Positions 16,258 through 25,858 of a DNA stretch of 64,000 bases are shown here, one piece after another; the stretch's first letter is position 1, and each line of letters begins with the position of its first letter. The position numbers and the translations under genes are program-made. Source of the stretch: Rhodoblastus sp963748385 (GTDB lineage Bacteria; Pseudomonadota; Alphaproteobacteria; Rhizobiales; Beijerinckiaceae); NCBI GenBank assembly GCA_963748385.1, contig CAVVIQ010000012.1:248001-312000 (forward strand), written 5' to 3'. The notes below the pieces were generated by a model. That model worked only from the letters and a program-made list of their open reading frames with translations. It was not told the DNA's origin and ran no database searches.

Positions 16258-17872
16258 ATGGCTAAAACAGGTGTTTTCAATCCGGAATTTCCGGTCGAAT
16301 CCTTCGGGTTCAAGAATCTCGGGCATGTCTATTACAATTTGAGCGCGCCCGCGCTTTACGAGCAGTCCCTGCGCCGCAACGAGGCCGCGCTCGCCGCCGG
16401 CGGCGCCCTGGTCGCCGAAACCGGCGCCCACACCGGGCGCTCGGCCAAGGACAAATTCGTCGTGCGCGACGAAACCACCGAAAACAATGTCTGGTGGGAC
16501 AATAACGGCGCGATCGGCCCCGAACATTTCGACGCCTTGCTGGCCGACTTCCTGGCCCATGCCGAAGGCAAGGACCTTTTCGTGCAGGATCTTTACGGCG
16601 GCGCCAACTCGGCCCATCGCGTCAAGGCGCGGATCGTGACCGAATACGCCTGGCATTCTTTGTTCATCCGCAATCTGCTGATCCGCCCGAAAGTCGAGGA
16701 AGTGCTGGAAAACGTGGCCGACCTGACCATCGTCGACCTGCCGTCCTTCCGCGCCGATCCGGCGCGCCACGGCTGCCGCACCGAGACCGTCATCGCGGTG
16801 AATTTCGCCAAGAGAATCGTGCTGATCGGCGGCACCTCCTATGCCGGCGAAATGAAGAAGTCGGTCTTCACTTATCTCAACTATGTCCTGCCCGCCGAAG
16901 GCGTCATGCCGATGCATTGCTCGGCCAATGTCGGCGACAGCCACGATTCCGCGATCTTCTTCGGCTTGTCCGGCACAGGAAAAACCACGCTTTCGGCGGA
17001 TTCGTCCCGCACGCTCATCGGCGACGACGAGCATGGGTGGTCGAAGGAGGGCGTGTTCAATTTCGAGGGCGGCTGCTACGCCAAGGCGATCAAGCTGTCG
17101 CGCGAGGCCGAACCCGAAATCTTCGCCACGACCGGAGCGTTTCGGCACGGTGATGGAAAATGTCGTGCTCGATCCGGAAACCCGGGTTCCCGATTTCGAC
17201 GACGGCACCAAGACCGAGAACACCCGCGTCGCCTATCCGCTGGATTTCATCCCCAACGCCTCGGCCACCGGCCGCGCCGGCCATCCGAAGAACATCGTCC
17301 TGCTCACCTGCGACGCCTTCGGCGTGCTGCCGCCGATCGCCAAGCTCGACGCCTCGCAGGCCATGTATCACTTCCTGTCCGGCTATACCGCCAAGGTCGC
17401 CGGCACCGAAAAGGGCGTGACCGAGCCTTCCGCCACCTTCTCGACCTGTTTCGGCGCGCCTTTCATGCCGCGCCATCCGTCGGAATACGGCAATCTGCTG
17501 CGCCATTTGATCGACGAGCATCGCGTCAACTGCTGGCTGGTGAACACCGGCTGGACCGGCGGCAAATATGGCGTCGGCCGGCGCATGCCGATTCGCGTGA
17601 CCCGCCGCCTGCTCTCCGCCGCGCTCGACGGCTCGCTGAACAGGGCCGAATTCCGGGTCGACCCCTATTTTGGCCTCGCCGTGCCGACCGCCGTTCCAGG
17701 CGTCGAGTCGGACATCCTCGACCCAGTCAAGACCTGGGCCTCCGAGGGGGATTTCATCGCGACCGCGCAGAAGCTGGTGAAATTGTTCCGCGACAATTTC
17801 GTGACCTTCGAGCCTCACGTGGACGCCAGGGTGCGCGACGCCGCCCCGGCCATGCGGGTCGCCGCCGAATAG
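16258..17872 (+). pseudogene. pckA: ATP-dependent phosphoenolpyruvate carboxykinase, one-base frameshift as read
   Basis: Both parts of PckA are present in two frames. Frame 1 (residues 1-292) carries the family N-terminus and the Walker A GLSGTGKTTLSAD; after FATT the frame shifts and the rest (RFGTVMENVVLD to the stop at 17872) continues in the +1 frame. Removing one G of the pair at 17134-17135 restores FATTERFGTVMENV and a 537-residue enzyme of normal length. It catalyses oxaloacetate + ATP to PEP, the entry step of gluconeogenesis. The ATG at 16258 has GGGAG 7 bases upstream; a TATAAT at 16206-16211 may be a -10 box but lacks a clear -35. No other damage is visible, so a read error is more likely than a true pseudogene. 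Confidence 0.9.
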
Positions 17873-17892
17873 CCTCTGGCTTGGTCACTGAG

Positions 17893-17928
17893 GAACCCCG
17901 CCGGCGCGCCGGCGGGGTTCTTTTTTTT
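17893..17928 (+). terminator. Rho-independent terminator of pckA
   Basis: A 28-base perfect palindrome (17893-17920) rich in GC is followed directly by a run of eight to nine T residues. It lies 20 bases after the pckA stop and is one of the strongest terminators in the window. Confidence 0.92.
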
Positions 17929-18098
17929 CAAGTCGGCTTGAGCATTAATGTCGGGTTCAGCCGGTAAAATTCAGTTTCATCATGTGATCGTAACGACACG
18001 CCGAGAAATCTTCACGCCTTAATCAAGCCATTAAGGAATCGGAAACCCTCGCCTGTTGTCATGGTCGCGACAGCTGAAATGGGAATGTGAGAAAGAAA

Positions 18099-18377
18099 AT
18101 GCGTATCGGCTCCTCGAAGGATCTGCAAAACGAGACCTTGAATTCGCTCGGCCTGATCAGCGCGGCCTCGGACTGGCGCGGCGGGGGCGAACAGGCGGAC
18201 GCCTCCCGCCTCAAGGCTCTTCACCAGCTCATGAGGGCGGCCGAGGATCACGACGCCGACGCCCTGCTCGACGTCAACTACACCGAAGAAGTCCTGCAGC
18301 GCGCGGAATATCCCGGCGCGGCGCCGCTGAAGCGGGTTTGCGCCACAGCCATCGCGGTCAAGCTGAGATCCGCCTGA
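18099..18377 (+). CDS. Small hypothetical protein, distantly YbjQ/UPF0145-like
   Basis: A 92-residue cytosolic protein with no signal or membrane segment. I do not recognise it with confidence. The segment ALHQLMRAAEDHDADALLDV followed by a C-terminal VCATAIAVKL resembles the alpha-beta end of YbjQ/UPF0145 (heavy-metal-binding-like) proteins, which have AxxLGADAVVGV and TGTAVKL. The ATG at 18099 follows GAGAAAG; a GTG at 18087 would add four residues. It stands alone between the pckA terminator and a hairpin, so it is probably its own transcription unit. Confidence 0.6.
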   Translation: MRIGSSKDLQNETLNSLGLISAASDWRGGGEQADASRLKALHQLMRAAEDHDADALLDVNYTEEVLQRAEYPGAAPLKRVCATAIAVKLRSA

Positions 18378-18403
18378 AACGATGGAATGTCGGGGAAGAA
18401 AGC

Positions 18404-18425
18404 GCCGCCGCGAGGCGGCGTTTCT
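18404..18425. terminator. Hairpin between convergent small gene and phaC
   Basis: A 7-bp GC stem (18404-18410 with 18415-18421) with loop GCGA is flanked by AAAG on the left and TTTCTCG on the right. It lies 26 bases after the small gene and 9 bases beyond the phaC stop, so it could serve both directions; the U-tracts are weak. Confidence 0.6.
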
Positions 18426-18433
18426 CGTTTCCG

Positions 18434-20134
18434 TCAGCGCTCGAGCACATAGGTTCCGGGCGCGTCGCCGAGCGCCGGCCCCATGGCCGGCGGCGGGCCG
18501 AACGCGCCGGAATGGCCGTCGAGCCACTCGGCGTAGGCCGGCCACCACGAGCCTTCGCGCGATACCGCTTTGGCGTAATAATCCCTTGGCGGCGGCGCCT
18601 TGGCGCCCGACCCGATCTGGAGAAGGCGATAGGAGCGATGGCGATGGCCGGGCTCGCTGACAATGCCGCCATTATGGCCGCCAGACGCCAGCAGGAAGGT
18701 GACGTCGCCCGACACGAAGCGATGGATCTTATACACCGAGCGCCAGGGCGCGACATGGTCGTTCTCGGTCCCGACCGCCAAGACCGGCGCCGTGATCGCG
18801 CCGAGATTCACCTTTGCGCCGCCGGCCTCGAAACGGCCCTCGGCGAGATCGTTGTGGAGAAAAAGCGCGCGCAGATAGGTCGAATGCATGCGGCAGGGCA
18901 TGCGGGTCGCGTCGGCGTTCCAGGCCATCAGGTCGTTGCCGTGGGCTTTTTCGCCCAGCAGATAGCTCTTGACCATCCGCGACCAGATCAGGTCGCGGGC
19001 GTTGAGCATGGAGAAGGCGCTGGCCATCTGGCTCGCGTCGAGATAGCCCTGCCGGGCCATGAGGTTGTCGAGTTCGTCGAGTTGGGTCTCGTCGATGAAG
19101 ATTTTCAGCTCGCCCGGCTCGGTGAAATCGGTCTGCGCCGCCAGGACGCATAGACTTGCGAGCCTGTGGTCGCCGTCGCGGGCCATGGCGGCGGCGGCGA
19201 CCGCCAGCAGGGTTCCGCCTATGCAATAGCCGAGGGCGTGGATTTTTTGCGCGCCGGTGATCGCGGAAACAGCGTCGAGCGCCGCCATGACGCCGAGGCG
19301 GCGATAGTCGTCGAAGCTGGTCTGGGCCAGCTCCGGCCCCGGATTGCGCCAGGAAATGCAGAAGACGGTGAAACCGCGCTCGACCAGATAACGGATGAAG
19401 GAATTGTGCGGCGACAGATCGAGAATGTAATATTTCATGATCCAGGCCGGGACGATCAGCAGCGGCTCCGGGCGCGTTTGCGGCGTCAGCGGCGCATATT
19501 GGATCAGTTCGATCAGTTCGTTGCGCAGCACGACCTTGCCCGGCGTCACCGCCACGTCGCGCCCGACGACATACTCGTTGAACGCGGGCGCCGCCTTCGG
19601 ATCGAGCGAGCTGCTCAGATCCTCGAGCCAGTTTTCGAAGCCGTGCAGGAAATTCGCCCCGTTCTCTTTCAAGGTGGCGCGCACGACTTCCGGGTTGGTC
19701 CATGCCAGGTTCGAGGGCGAGAAGGCGTCCAGCCATTGCCGCGCGGCGAAAGCGACGAGCTTGGCGTGGTGTTCGGAAACGCCCGGCGTATGGAGAATGG
19801 CCTTGTTCAGCCATTCCTCGATCAGGAGGAAATTGCTGGCGTAGAAATTGAAAGGCGGACCGGCCCAGGCCGGATCGGTGAAGCGATGGTCCTCCTTCTC
19901 CGGAGTGGGCTTGCCGCCCGCCTCGACCACGCGCAGGCTCTGGCGCAGGGCGTCTTCGGCGGTCTCGGCGAGATATTCCGGCGCCGCGACGGCATGACTG
20001 ACGATATCGGCGACCGCGGGAGTCAATGCGGCCGGCGAAAGCGGACCTGCGGGAATATCAAGCGGCCAGGGTTCCGTTGCGCAAGCGGTTTCGCCCGCCT
20101 GTTTCAAAGGATCGGCGATCTTTTTCCCTGTCAT
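18434..20134 (-). CDS. phaC: Class I polyhydroxyalkanoate synthase
   Basis: A 566-residue PhaC. The N-terminal PhaC domain (PAWAGPPFNFYASNFLL) is followed by the alpha/beta-hydrolase core with the lipase-like box GYCIGG (nucleophile Cys304), the Asp in GTENDHVAPW and the His in ASGGHNGGIV. Tail signature SWWPAYAEWL is typical. It polymerises (R)-3-hydroxyacyl-CoA into storage granules. Size and lack of an adjacent phaE or phaR point to class I. The start at 20134 (MTGKKIADPLKQ) fits the family; an ATG at 20215 would add 27 residues. No phaA, phaB or phasin gene is next to it. Confidence 0.94.
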   Translation of the reverse strand: MTGKKIADPLKQAGETACATEPWPLDIPAGPLSPAALTPAVADIVSHAVAAPEYLAETAEDALRQSLRVVEAGGKPTPEKEDHRFTDPAWAGPPFNFYASNFLLIEEWLNKAILHTPGVSEHHAKLVAFAARQWLDAFSPSNLAWTNPEVVRATLKENGANFLHGFENWLEDLSSSLDPKAAPAFNEYVVGRDVAVTPGKVVLRNELIELIQYAPLTPQTRPEPLLIVPAWIMKYYILDLSPHNSFIRYLVERGFTVFCISWRNPGPELAQTSFDDYRRLGVMAALDAVSAITGAQKIHALGYCIGGTLLAVAAAAMARDGDHRLASLCVLAAQTDFTEPGELKIFIDETQLDELDNLMARQGYLDASQMASAFSMLNARDLIWSRMVKSYLLGEKAHGNDLMAWNADATRMPCRMHSTYLRALFLHNDLAEGRFEAGGAKVNLGAITAPVLAVGTENDHVAPWRSVYKIHRFVSGDVTFLLASGGHNGGIVSEPGHRHRSYRLLQIGSGAKAPPPRDYYAKAVSREGSWWPAYAEWLDGHSGAFGPPPAMGPALGDAPGTYVLER

Positions 20135-20288
20135 TGGAAAACCCGGAAAAACGCGATGGCTCGGCGTAACGGCCGTAATTCCCCCAATTCGGCCACAACC
20201 GCGCGGCGAAAGCAAGGCGTCGCGCCCGGCGGGCGAAAAAGCGCCCCCTGGAGGCCGAGGCCGGCCGCCGACTGTCCTCTGCGCGCGC

Positions 20289-20807
20289 TCAGGAGAAGGC
20301 GGCGCGCAACCGGTTGAGCTGCTCTTCGACCGGGCTGACCGCGGGCGGCGCGAGCGGCGCCTCGGGATCGAGATAGAGCAACTGGTCGAGATGGATGATG
20401 CGGGCCTGCAAGCGCAGGGAATCGACGACGAGGTCGCGCAGGGCCTTGGGCAGGCGGGCGAAGACTTCGGGCGCGGCGGCGCTCTCCTGATAGGACAGCT
20501 TGACCTTGCGTTTTTCCGAGGCCGCCTGTTCGAGGGTCAGTTCGCCCTCGTTGACCGCGCGCTGGAGCAGGAGCCAGGACGCGATCTGCATCAGCCTTGT
20601 GGTCAGGCGCATGCTCTCGGCGGCATAGGCGAGGGAATCGTTGCGCGGCAGGGTCCGCGCCTCTTCCCGCCCGGGACCGTCGAGATAGGCCGCGGCCTCC
20701 TCCACCAGGCCCATGCCCTCGCGGAACATGGCCTTGAACGCCTCGGACGCAGCCAGGCGCTCGGCGAATGAGACGGCCCCCCCGCCCTCCATATTCGTGC
20801 GACCCAT
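20289..20807 (-). CDS. rcdA: RcdA-like DUF1465 protein (ClpXP adaptor family)
   Basis: A 172-residue helical protein with the family hallmark SEAFKAMFREGMGLVEEAA and AAYLDGPGREEAR near the start, and QRAVNEGELTLEQA in the middle. In Caulobacter, RcdA (DUF1465) is an adaptor that helps ClpXP degrade the cell-cycle regulator CtrA. Here the role is inferred from the family. GAGGT lies 5 bases before the ATG at 20807. It shares a neighbourhood with DUF1192 and TrcR, an arrangement I know from other alphaproteobacteria. Confidence 0.85.
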   Translation of the reverse strand: MGRTNMEGGGAVSFAERLAASEAFKAMFREGMGLVEEAAAYLDGPGREEARTLPRNDSLAYAAESMRLTTRLMQIASWLLLQRAVNEGELTLEQAASEKRKVKLSYQESAAAPEVFARLPKALRDLVVDSLRLQARIIHLDQLLYLDPEAPLAPPAVSPVEEQLNRLRAAFS

Positions 20808-21145
20808 GCGCTACCTCGAAACAGCGCGCCGACAAACACGATCCGCCCAGCCTTACGGCCAAGGTGGACCGCCCCCTTCTCGGGAACGGGGTCACCATAA
20901 CGCGCCTCGCGGGCCGGCGCGCGCCGAAACTAAATTAATGTTTAATGAATCGGGCCTGTCCGCCCGCGACGCAAAAAGGGGAGCCGCCCTAGGGCGGCTC
21001 CCCAAAGTCGATACAGGGAGGCGTCAGACAAGGCGAAAGTCGCCTGGTTCCGGATGGAACGATTCCACCTTGGCGCAAAAAGGTTAACAACCCATTAAGG
21101 TAAACGCGGCGCTGAGAAATTATGGCTCCGAATCATGACGTTAGG
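20808..21145. other. Gap between rcdA and the DUF1192 gene
   Basis: About 340 bases without a credible protein gene. It holds the rcdA promoter area, a long perfect palindrome at 20978-21003 and, between 21004 and 21145, a more AT-rich stretch with a small AGGCGAAAGTCGCCT hairpin. On the minus strand the whole could be a 3' untranslated region of the DUF1192 gene or a small RNA ending at the palindrome. Confidence 0.5.
20973..21003 (-). terminator. Rho-independent terminator, minus strand
   Basis: A 26-base perfect palindrome (20978-21003, arms of 13) is preceded on the plus strand by AAAAA, giving a U5 tail on minus-strand RNA. It would end transcripts from the DUF1192 gene, about 140 bases upstream, or from an unannotated small RNA in the gap. 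Confidence 0.8.
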
Positions 21146-21352
21146 TCATTCCGACTTCCGGAAAAAGGCGTCGGCGACGGCGCGCGAGGCGCTTTTCTTC
21201 TCCCGCGCCGCCTCCAGCCGCGCGATTTCCTCCCGCAGCAAGGCGATCCGTTCGCTCAATTCATTCACCGAAAGCGTGTCAAGCGGCTGGCCCAGTTCAT
21301 GGCGCGCGGGCGCCTTTTTCGGCGCGAAAAGCTCCTCGTCGTCCCTCGCCAC
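21146..21352 (-). CDS. DUF1192 family small protein
   Basis: A 68-residue protein: acidic start (ARDDEELF), the conserved LDTLSVNELSERIALLREEI segment spread over residues 26-45, and a coiled-coil, charged C-terminus ending AVADAFFRKSE. This is the DUF1192 pattern. Function unknown; the gene is often next to rcdA or trcR in alphaproteobacteria. The GTG at 21352 has GGGAGG 5 bases upstream; a GTG two codons earlier has none. It is divergent from trcR. Confidence 0.8.
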   Translation of the reverse strand: MARDDEELFAPKKAPARHELGQPLDTLSVNELSERIALLREEIARLEAAREKKSASRAVADAFFRKSE

Positions 21353-21539
21353 GCCCACCTCCCGTCGCGCCGTGAAAATCCGCGGTGGAAATCCGCGGCG
21401 TCATTTGCCTTTCGCGCCCATTCACATTATATCTCGCTCAATCCCCGTCATGAACGAAATTTGAGGCTGCGCCTCGGCCGGGCCGGAGCGCGAAGGCGCG
21501 CGTCCGGCGGCGAAAGAAGAAGGATTCGAGGAGAAAAAG

Positions 21540-22256
21540 ATGAGCAACGCCCCGCTCATGCCCAAGGCCACCGCCGTATGGCTGGTTGAGAACACCTCGC
21601 TGACATTCGACCAGATCGCCGAATTCTGCGTGTTGCATCCGCTCGAGGTCAAGGGCATCGCCGATGGCGAAGTCGCCTCCGGCATTCGCGGCCATGATCC
21701 GATCACCTCGGGCCAGCTGACCCGCGAGGAGATCGAACGCGGCGAGAAAGACCCCGACTACCGCCTCAAGCTCGCCATCTCCAAGGTGCGCCTGCCCGAG
21801 GTCAAGCGCCATCGCGGCCCGCGCTATACGCCTTTGTCGCGCCGCCAGGACCGGCCCAACGCCATTCTCTGGCTGGTGCGCAACCATCCCGAGCTGAAGG
21901 ACGCCCAGATCATGCGGCTCGCCGGCACCACCAAGAGCACGATCGCCGCGATCCGCGACCGCACCCACTGGAATTCGGCGTCGCTGACCCCGATGGATCC
22001 AGTGACCCTCGGCCTGTGCTCGCAGATCGACCTCGATTTCGAGGTGCAGCGCGCCGCCAAGGACCGCCCCGGTCTGGTTCAGGACCACGGCCCGACCCTC
22101 GTCCCCGCCGAGGAAACGACCCAGCCCTTCTATCACGAGCCGAGCACCCACGAGGAGGTTTTCGGCTCCGCGCCGGCGCGCAAGGAGCCCGAGGAGGAGA
22201 AGATCGACGTGGATTCGGTCTTCGCCAAGCTCAAGGGCCTGAAAACCAGGGAATAA
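21540..22256 (+). CDS. trcR: TrcR/DUF1013 family regulator
   Basis: A 238-residue protein whose core matches DUF1013: LMPKATAVWLVENTSLTFDQ, HPLEVKGIADGEV, the repeat RPNAILWLVRNHPELKDAQI and a helix-turn-helix-like LAGTTKSTIAAIRDRTHWN. The C-terminus is acidic and low complexity and ends VDSVFAKLKGLK. TrcR is described as a transcriptional regulator conserved in alphaproteobacteria and linked to cell-cycle genes. AGGAGAAAAAG precedes the ATG. ruvC begins one base after its stop, so it leads the ruv operon here. Confidence 0.85.
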   Translation: MSNAPLMPKATAVWLVENTSLTFDQIAEFCVLHPLEVKGIADGEVASGIRGHDPITSGQLTREEIERGEKDPDYRLKLAISKVRLPEVKRHRGPRYTPLSRRQDRPNAILWLVRNHPELKDAQIMRLAGTTKSTIAAIRDRTHWNSASLTPMDPVTLGLCSQIDLDFEVQRAAKDRPGLVQDHGPTLVPAEETTQPFYHEPSTHEEVFGSAPARKEPEEEKIDVDSVFAKLKGLKTRE

Positions 22257-22257
22257 A

Positions 22258-22767
22258 ATGGCGGCGGTGCGCATACTCGGCGTCGATCCCGGCCTGCGCC
22301 ATACCGGCTGGGGCGTGATCGAGGCCGAGGGATCGCGCCTCGCCTTCGTCGCCTCCGGCGCCATCCATTCGCCCACCGGCGACGATCTCGCCGAGCGTCT
22401 GCGCATGCTGCACGAGGGTCTGGCCGCGGTTATCTCCGAGCACCGCCCGGACGAGGCGGCGGTGGAAGAGACTTTCGTCAATCGCGACGCCCAATCGACG
22501 CTCAAGCTCGGCTATGCGCGCGGGATCGCTTTGGTCGTTCCGGCCCTCGCCGGGCTGGAAGTGACCGAATACGCCGCCAATCTGGTGAAGAAGACGGTGG
22601 TCGGCGCCGGCCACGCCGAAAAGGCGCAGATCGCCATGATGGTCAAGATTCTGCTGCCCAGATCCGAGGCCTTGAGCCCCGACGCGGCGGACGCCCTGGC
22701 GGTTGCGATCTGCCACGCCCAGCACCGCGGCGCGAAAAAGCGCGCGGCGGCCCTGGCGGGGAAGTAA
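22258..22767 (+). CDS. ruvC: Crossover junction endodeoxyribonuclease RuvC
   Basis: A 169-residue RuvC. Acidic catalytic residues are visible in ILGVDPGLRHTGWG (Asp10), VEETFVN (Glu71 region) and the C-terminal SPDAADALAVAICHA. It cleaves Holliday junctions moved by RuvAB. It is tightly linked to trcR upstream and followed by ruvA after 62 bases. Family length is about 170, so it is complete. Confidence 0.95.
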   Translation: MAAVRILGVDPGLRHTGWGVIEAEGSRLAFVASGAIHSPTGDDLAERLRMLHEGLAAVISEHRPDEAAVEETFVNRDAQSTLKLGYARGIALVVPALAGLEVTEYAANLVKKTVVGAGHAEKAQIAMMVKILLPRSEALSPDAADALAVAICHAQHRGAKKRAAALAGK

Positions 22768-22829
22768 TTCTTCTTTTGTTCGCCCAACCGAATTAAACTC
22801 GGACCCACGCGATTCGTCCCGGGCGGAAA

Positions 22830-23447
22830 ATGATCGGCAAACTCAAGGGCGTGGTGGATTCCCTGCACGAGGATCATGTCATCCTCGACGTTCAGGGCGT
22901 CGGCTATGTCGTGGCCTGTTCCGCCCGCACCCTCCAAAGACTGCCGCGCGCGGGCGAAGCCGCCGTTCTCGCCATCGAGACCCAGGTGCGCGAGGACGCC
23001 ATAAGGTTGTTCGGCTTCCTGAGCGATTCCGAGCGCGACTGGTTCCGCATCCTGCAGAACGTGCAGGGCGTCGGCTCGAAAGTCGCGCTCGCCATTCTCT
23101 CGATCCTGCCGCCCCAGGAGCTGACCTCGGCCATCGCCTTGCAGGACAAGGCTTCCATCGCTCGCGCGCCCGGCGTCGGCCCGAAACTCGCCGCCCGCAT
23201 CGTCTCCGAACTCAAGGACAAGGCCGGGGCCTTCGGCGATGTGGACGCCGGGGCGATCGCTTTGGCGGGCGAGGACGTCGCGCCCGCCGGCTCCAGCGCC
23301 GCGCGGGAAGCGATTTCCGCCTTGATCAACCTCGGCTATCCCCGTCCCCAGGCCGCGACGGCGATCGCCGCGAGCCTCAAGGCTTTGGGCGAAAGCGCCG
23401 AAACCGCCGCGCTGATCCGGCGGGGGCTGAAGGAACTGGCCCAATGA
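22830..23447 (+). CDS. ruvA: Holliday junction branch-migration protein RuvA
   Basis: A 205-residue RuvA: N-terminal OB domain (MIGKLKGVVDS, VQGVGYVVACS), two helix-hairpin-helix motifs (LQNVQGVGSKVALAIL and APGVGPKLAARIVSEL) and a C-terminal RuvB-binding helix bundle (ALINLGYPRPQAATAI). It binds the junction as a tetramer and loads RuvB. Gene order ruvC-ruvA-ruvB with a 13-base gap to ruvB supports an operon. Confidence 0.95.
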   Translation: MIGKLKGVVDSLHEDHVILDVQGVGYVVACSARTLQRLPRAGEAAVLAIETQVREDAIRLFGFLSDSERDWFRILQNVQGVGSKVALAILSILPPQELTSAIALQDKASIARAPGVGPKLAARIVSELKDKAGAFGDVDAGAIALAGEDVAPAGSSAAREAISALINLGYPRPQAATAIAASLKALGESAETAALIRRGLKELAQ

Positions 23448-23460
23448 AGAAGGCCCGCCC

Positions 23461-24501
23461 ATGACCCCGCCCGCCAGCCGCATGATTTCGCCGGAACGGC
23501 GCGAGGACGATCTCGAAGCCTCGATCCGGCCGCTGACTTTGGCCGATTTCACCGGCCAGGAAGCCGCGCGGAAAAATCTCAAGGTTTTCATCGAGGCGGC
23601 CAAGACCAGAAGAGACGCGCTCGACCATGTGCTGTTCGTCGGACCGCCGGGCCTCGGCAAGACCACGCTCGCCCAGATCCTGGCGCGCGAACTGGGCGTC
23701 AATTTCCGCTCGACCTCGGGCCCGGTCATCGCCAAGGCCGGCGATCTCGCGGCGCAACTCACCAATCTCGAAGAGCGCGACGTGCTGTTCATCGACGAAA
23801 TCCACCGGCTCAATCCGGCGGTCGAGGAAATCCTCTATCCGGCGATGGAGGATTTCCAGCTCGATCTCATCATCGGCGAGGGGCCGGCGGCGCGCTCGGT
23901 CAAAATCGACCTCGCCAGATTCACCCTCGTCGGCGCCACCACCCGCGCCGGCCTGCTCACCACGCCGCTTCGTGATCGTTTCGGCATTCCGATCCGCATG
24001 AATTTTTATAATGTGGAGGAGCTTCAAAGCATTGTCGCGCGCGGCGCGCGGGTGATGAACTGCCCGATGAGCGAGGACGGGGCCAACGAGATCGCCCGGC
24101 GCTCGCGCGGCACGCCGCGCATCGCCGGGCGACTGTTGCGCCGGGTGCGCGATTTCGCTCTGGTCGATGGCGACAGCATCGTCACCCGCGAAGTCGCCGA
24201 CCGGGCGCTGAAACTGCTGGACGTCGATAGTATCGGCCTCGACCAGATGGACCGGCGCTATCTCGACATGGTGGCGCAAAATTTCGGCGGCGGCCCGGTC
24301 GGCATCGAAACCATCGCCGCCGCGCTGTCCGAGCCGCGCGACGCCATCGAGGACATTATCGAGCCTTATCTGCTGCAGCAGGGTTTTTTGAATCGAACGC
24401 CGCGCGGAAGAATGCTGACGCCGATGGCGTTCCGGCATTTGGGACTGGCCGAGCCGGCGCGACCGCCGCAGATGGGGCTTTTTTCAGAAGACGAAGTCTG
24501 A
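23461..24501 (+). CDS. ruvB: Holliday junction DNA helicase RuvB
   Basis: A 346-residue AAA+ motor: Walker A GPPGLGKTT, Walker B FIDEIHR, sensor 1 GATTRAG, arginine finger region RDRFG, and the winged-helix domain with TPRIAGRLLRRVRDFA and QQGFLNRTPRGRM. It drives branch migration with RuvA. Complete relative to the family length of about 340. Confidence 0.96.
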   Translation: MTPPASRMISPERREDDLEASIRPLTLADFTGQEAARKNLKVFIEAAKTRRDALDHVLFVGPPGLGKTTLAQILARELGVNFRSTSGPVIAKAGDLAAQLTNLEERDVLFIDEIHRLNPAVEEILYPAMEDFQLDLIIGEGPAARSVKIDLARFTLVGATTRAGLLTTPLRDRFGIPIRMNFYNVEELQSIVARGARVMNCPMSEDGANEIARRSRGTPRIAGRLLRRVRDFALVDGDSIVTREVADRALKLLDVDSIGLDQMDRRYLDMVAQNFGGGPVGIETIAAALSEPRDAIEDIIEPYLLQQGFLNRTPRGRMLTPMAFRHLGLAEPARPPQMGLFSEDEV

Positions 24502-24504
24502 CCC

Positions 24505-24966
24505 ATGCCGCCCGGACCCATGCCGCCCCAGGGCGCCCTCGACGACGGCCGCCATTTCTTCCCCATCCGCGTCTATTTCGAGGACACGGATTTCACCGGC
24601 CTTGTCTATCACGCCAATTATCTGCGCTTCATCGAGCGCGCCCGCACCGAAATGCTGCGCGAACTCGACGTTCACCAAAGCGCGATCCATGCCGGCGAGA
24701 GCGGCGACGCCCTGTTTTTCGTGGTCGCGCGGATGCAGCTCGAATTTTTGAAACCGGCGCGGATGGACGACCTTCTGACCGTCGAGACGAAGCCGCTCAA
24801 ACTCACCGCCGCCACGATCGAGCTGGAGCAGATCGTGCGGCGCGAGGCGGAAATTCTTTTCACGGCAAAAGTCCTGGTCGCGGCGCTGGCCGACGGCAAG
24901 CCGCGCCGCCTGCCGCGCGAAATCCGCGAAAAGCTCGCGCTCGGCGCGGCGCCGCACAAACCGTAA
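24505..24966 (+). CDS. ybgC: YbgC-type acyl-CoA thioesterase of the Tol-Pal cluster
   Basis: A 153-residue hot-dog-fold thioesterase. The active-site signature is RVYFEDTDFTGLVYHANYL with the catalytic Asp29. It starts 3 bases after ruvB; the ATG six codons in (MPPQGALDD) is an alternative start. YbgC is found with tol-pal genes in many proteobacteria and hydrolyses acyl-CoA or interacts with acyl carrier protein; its part in Tol-Pal function is not clear. Confidence 0.9.
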   Translation: MPPGPMPPQGALDDGRHFFPIRVYFEDTDFTGLVYHANYLRFIERARTEMLRELDVHQSAIHAGESGDALFFVVARMQLEFLKPARMDDLLTVETKPLKLTAATIELEQIVRREAEILFTAKVLVAALADGKPRRLPREIREKLALGAAPHKP

Positions 24967-25117
24967 CCCATTCTTAACCACGCTACGCGCTTAACTGAAG
25001 ATGAACGGCGGCCGCGCTTTTTAGCGGCCCGGGCCGCAGAAATGACCGATTTCCACGGCAGAGGGTCACGCGCGCGCAAAAAGCCGCGCGCCGCCGGATT
25101 TGCGAGGGACCGCCTTC

Positions 25118-25846
<729 letters not shown>

Positions 25847-25858
25847 GGAGCGGACGAA

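Noticed and set aside
16258..17872. Programmed frameshifting in pckA (and serA)
   Set aside because: No slippery heptamer or downstream stimulatory structure is evident, and these families are not known to use it; an insertion error is simpler.
23461..24501. A riboswitch or origin elements near ruv or serC
   Set aside because: No conserved aptamer-like helices, DnaA-box cluster or GC-skew switch could be supported by eye.
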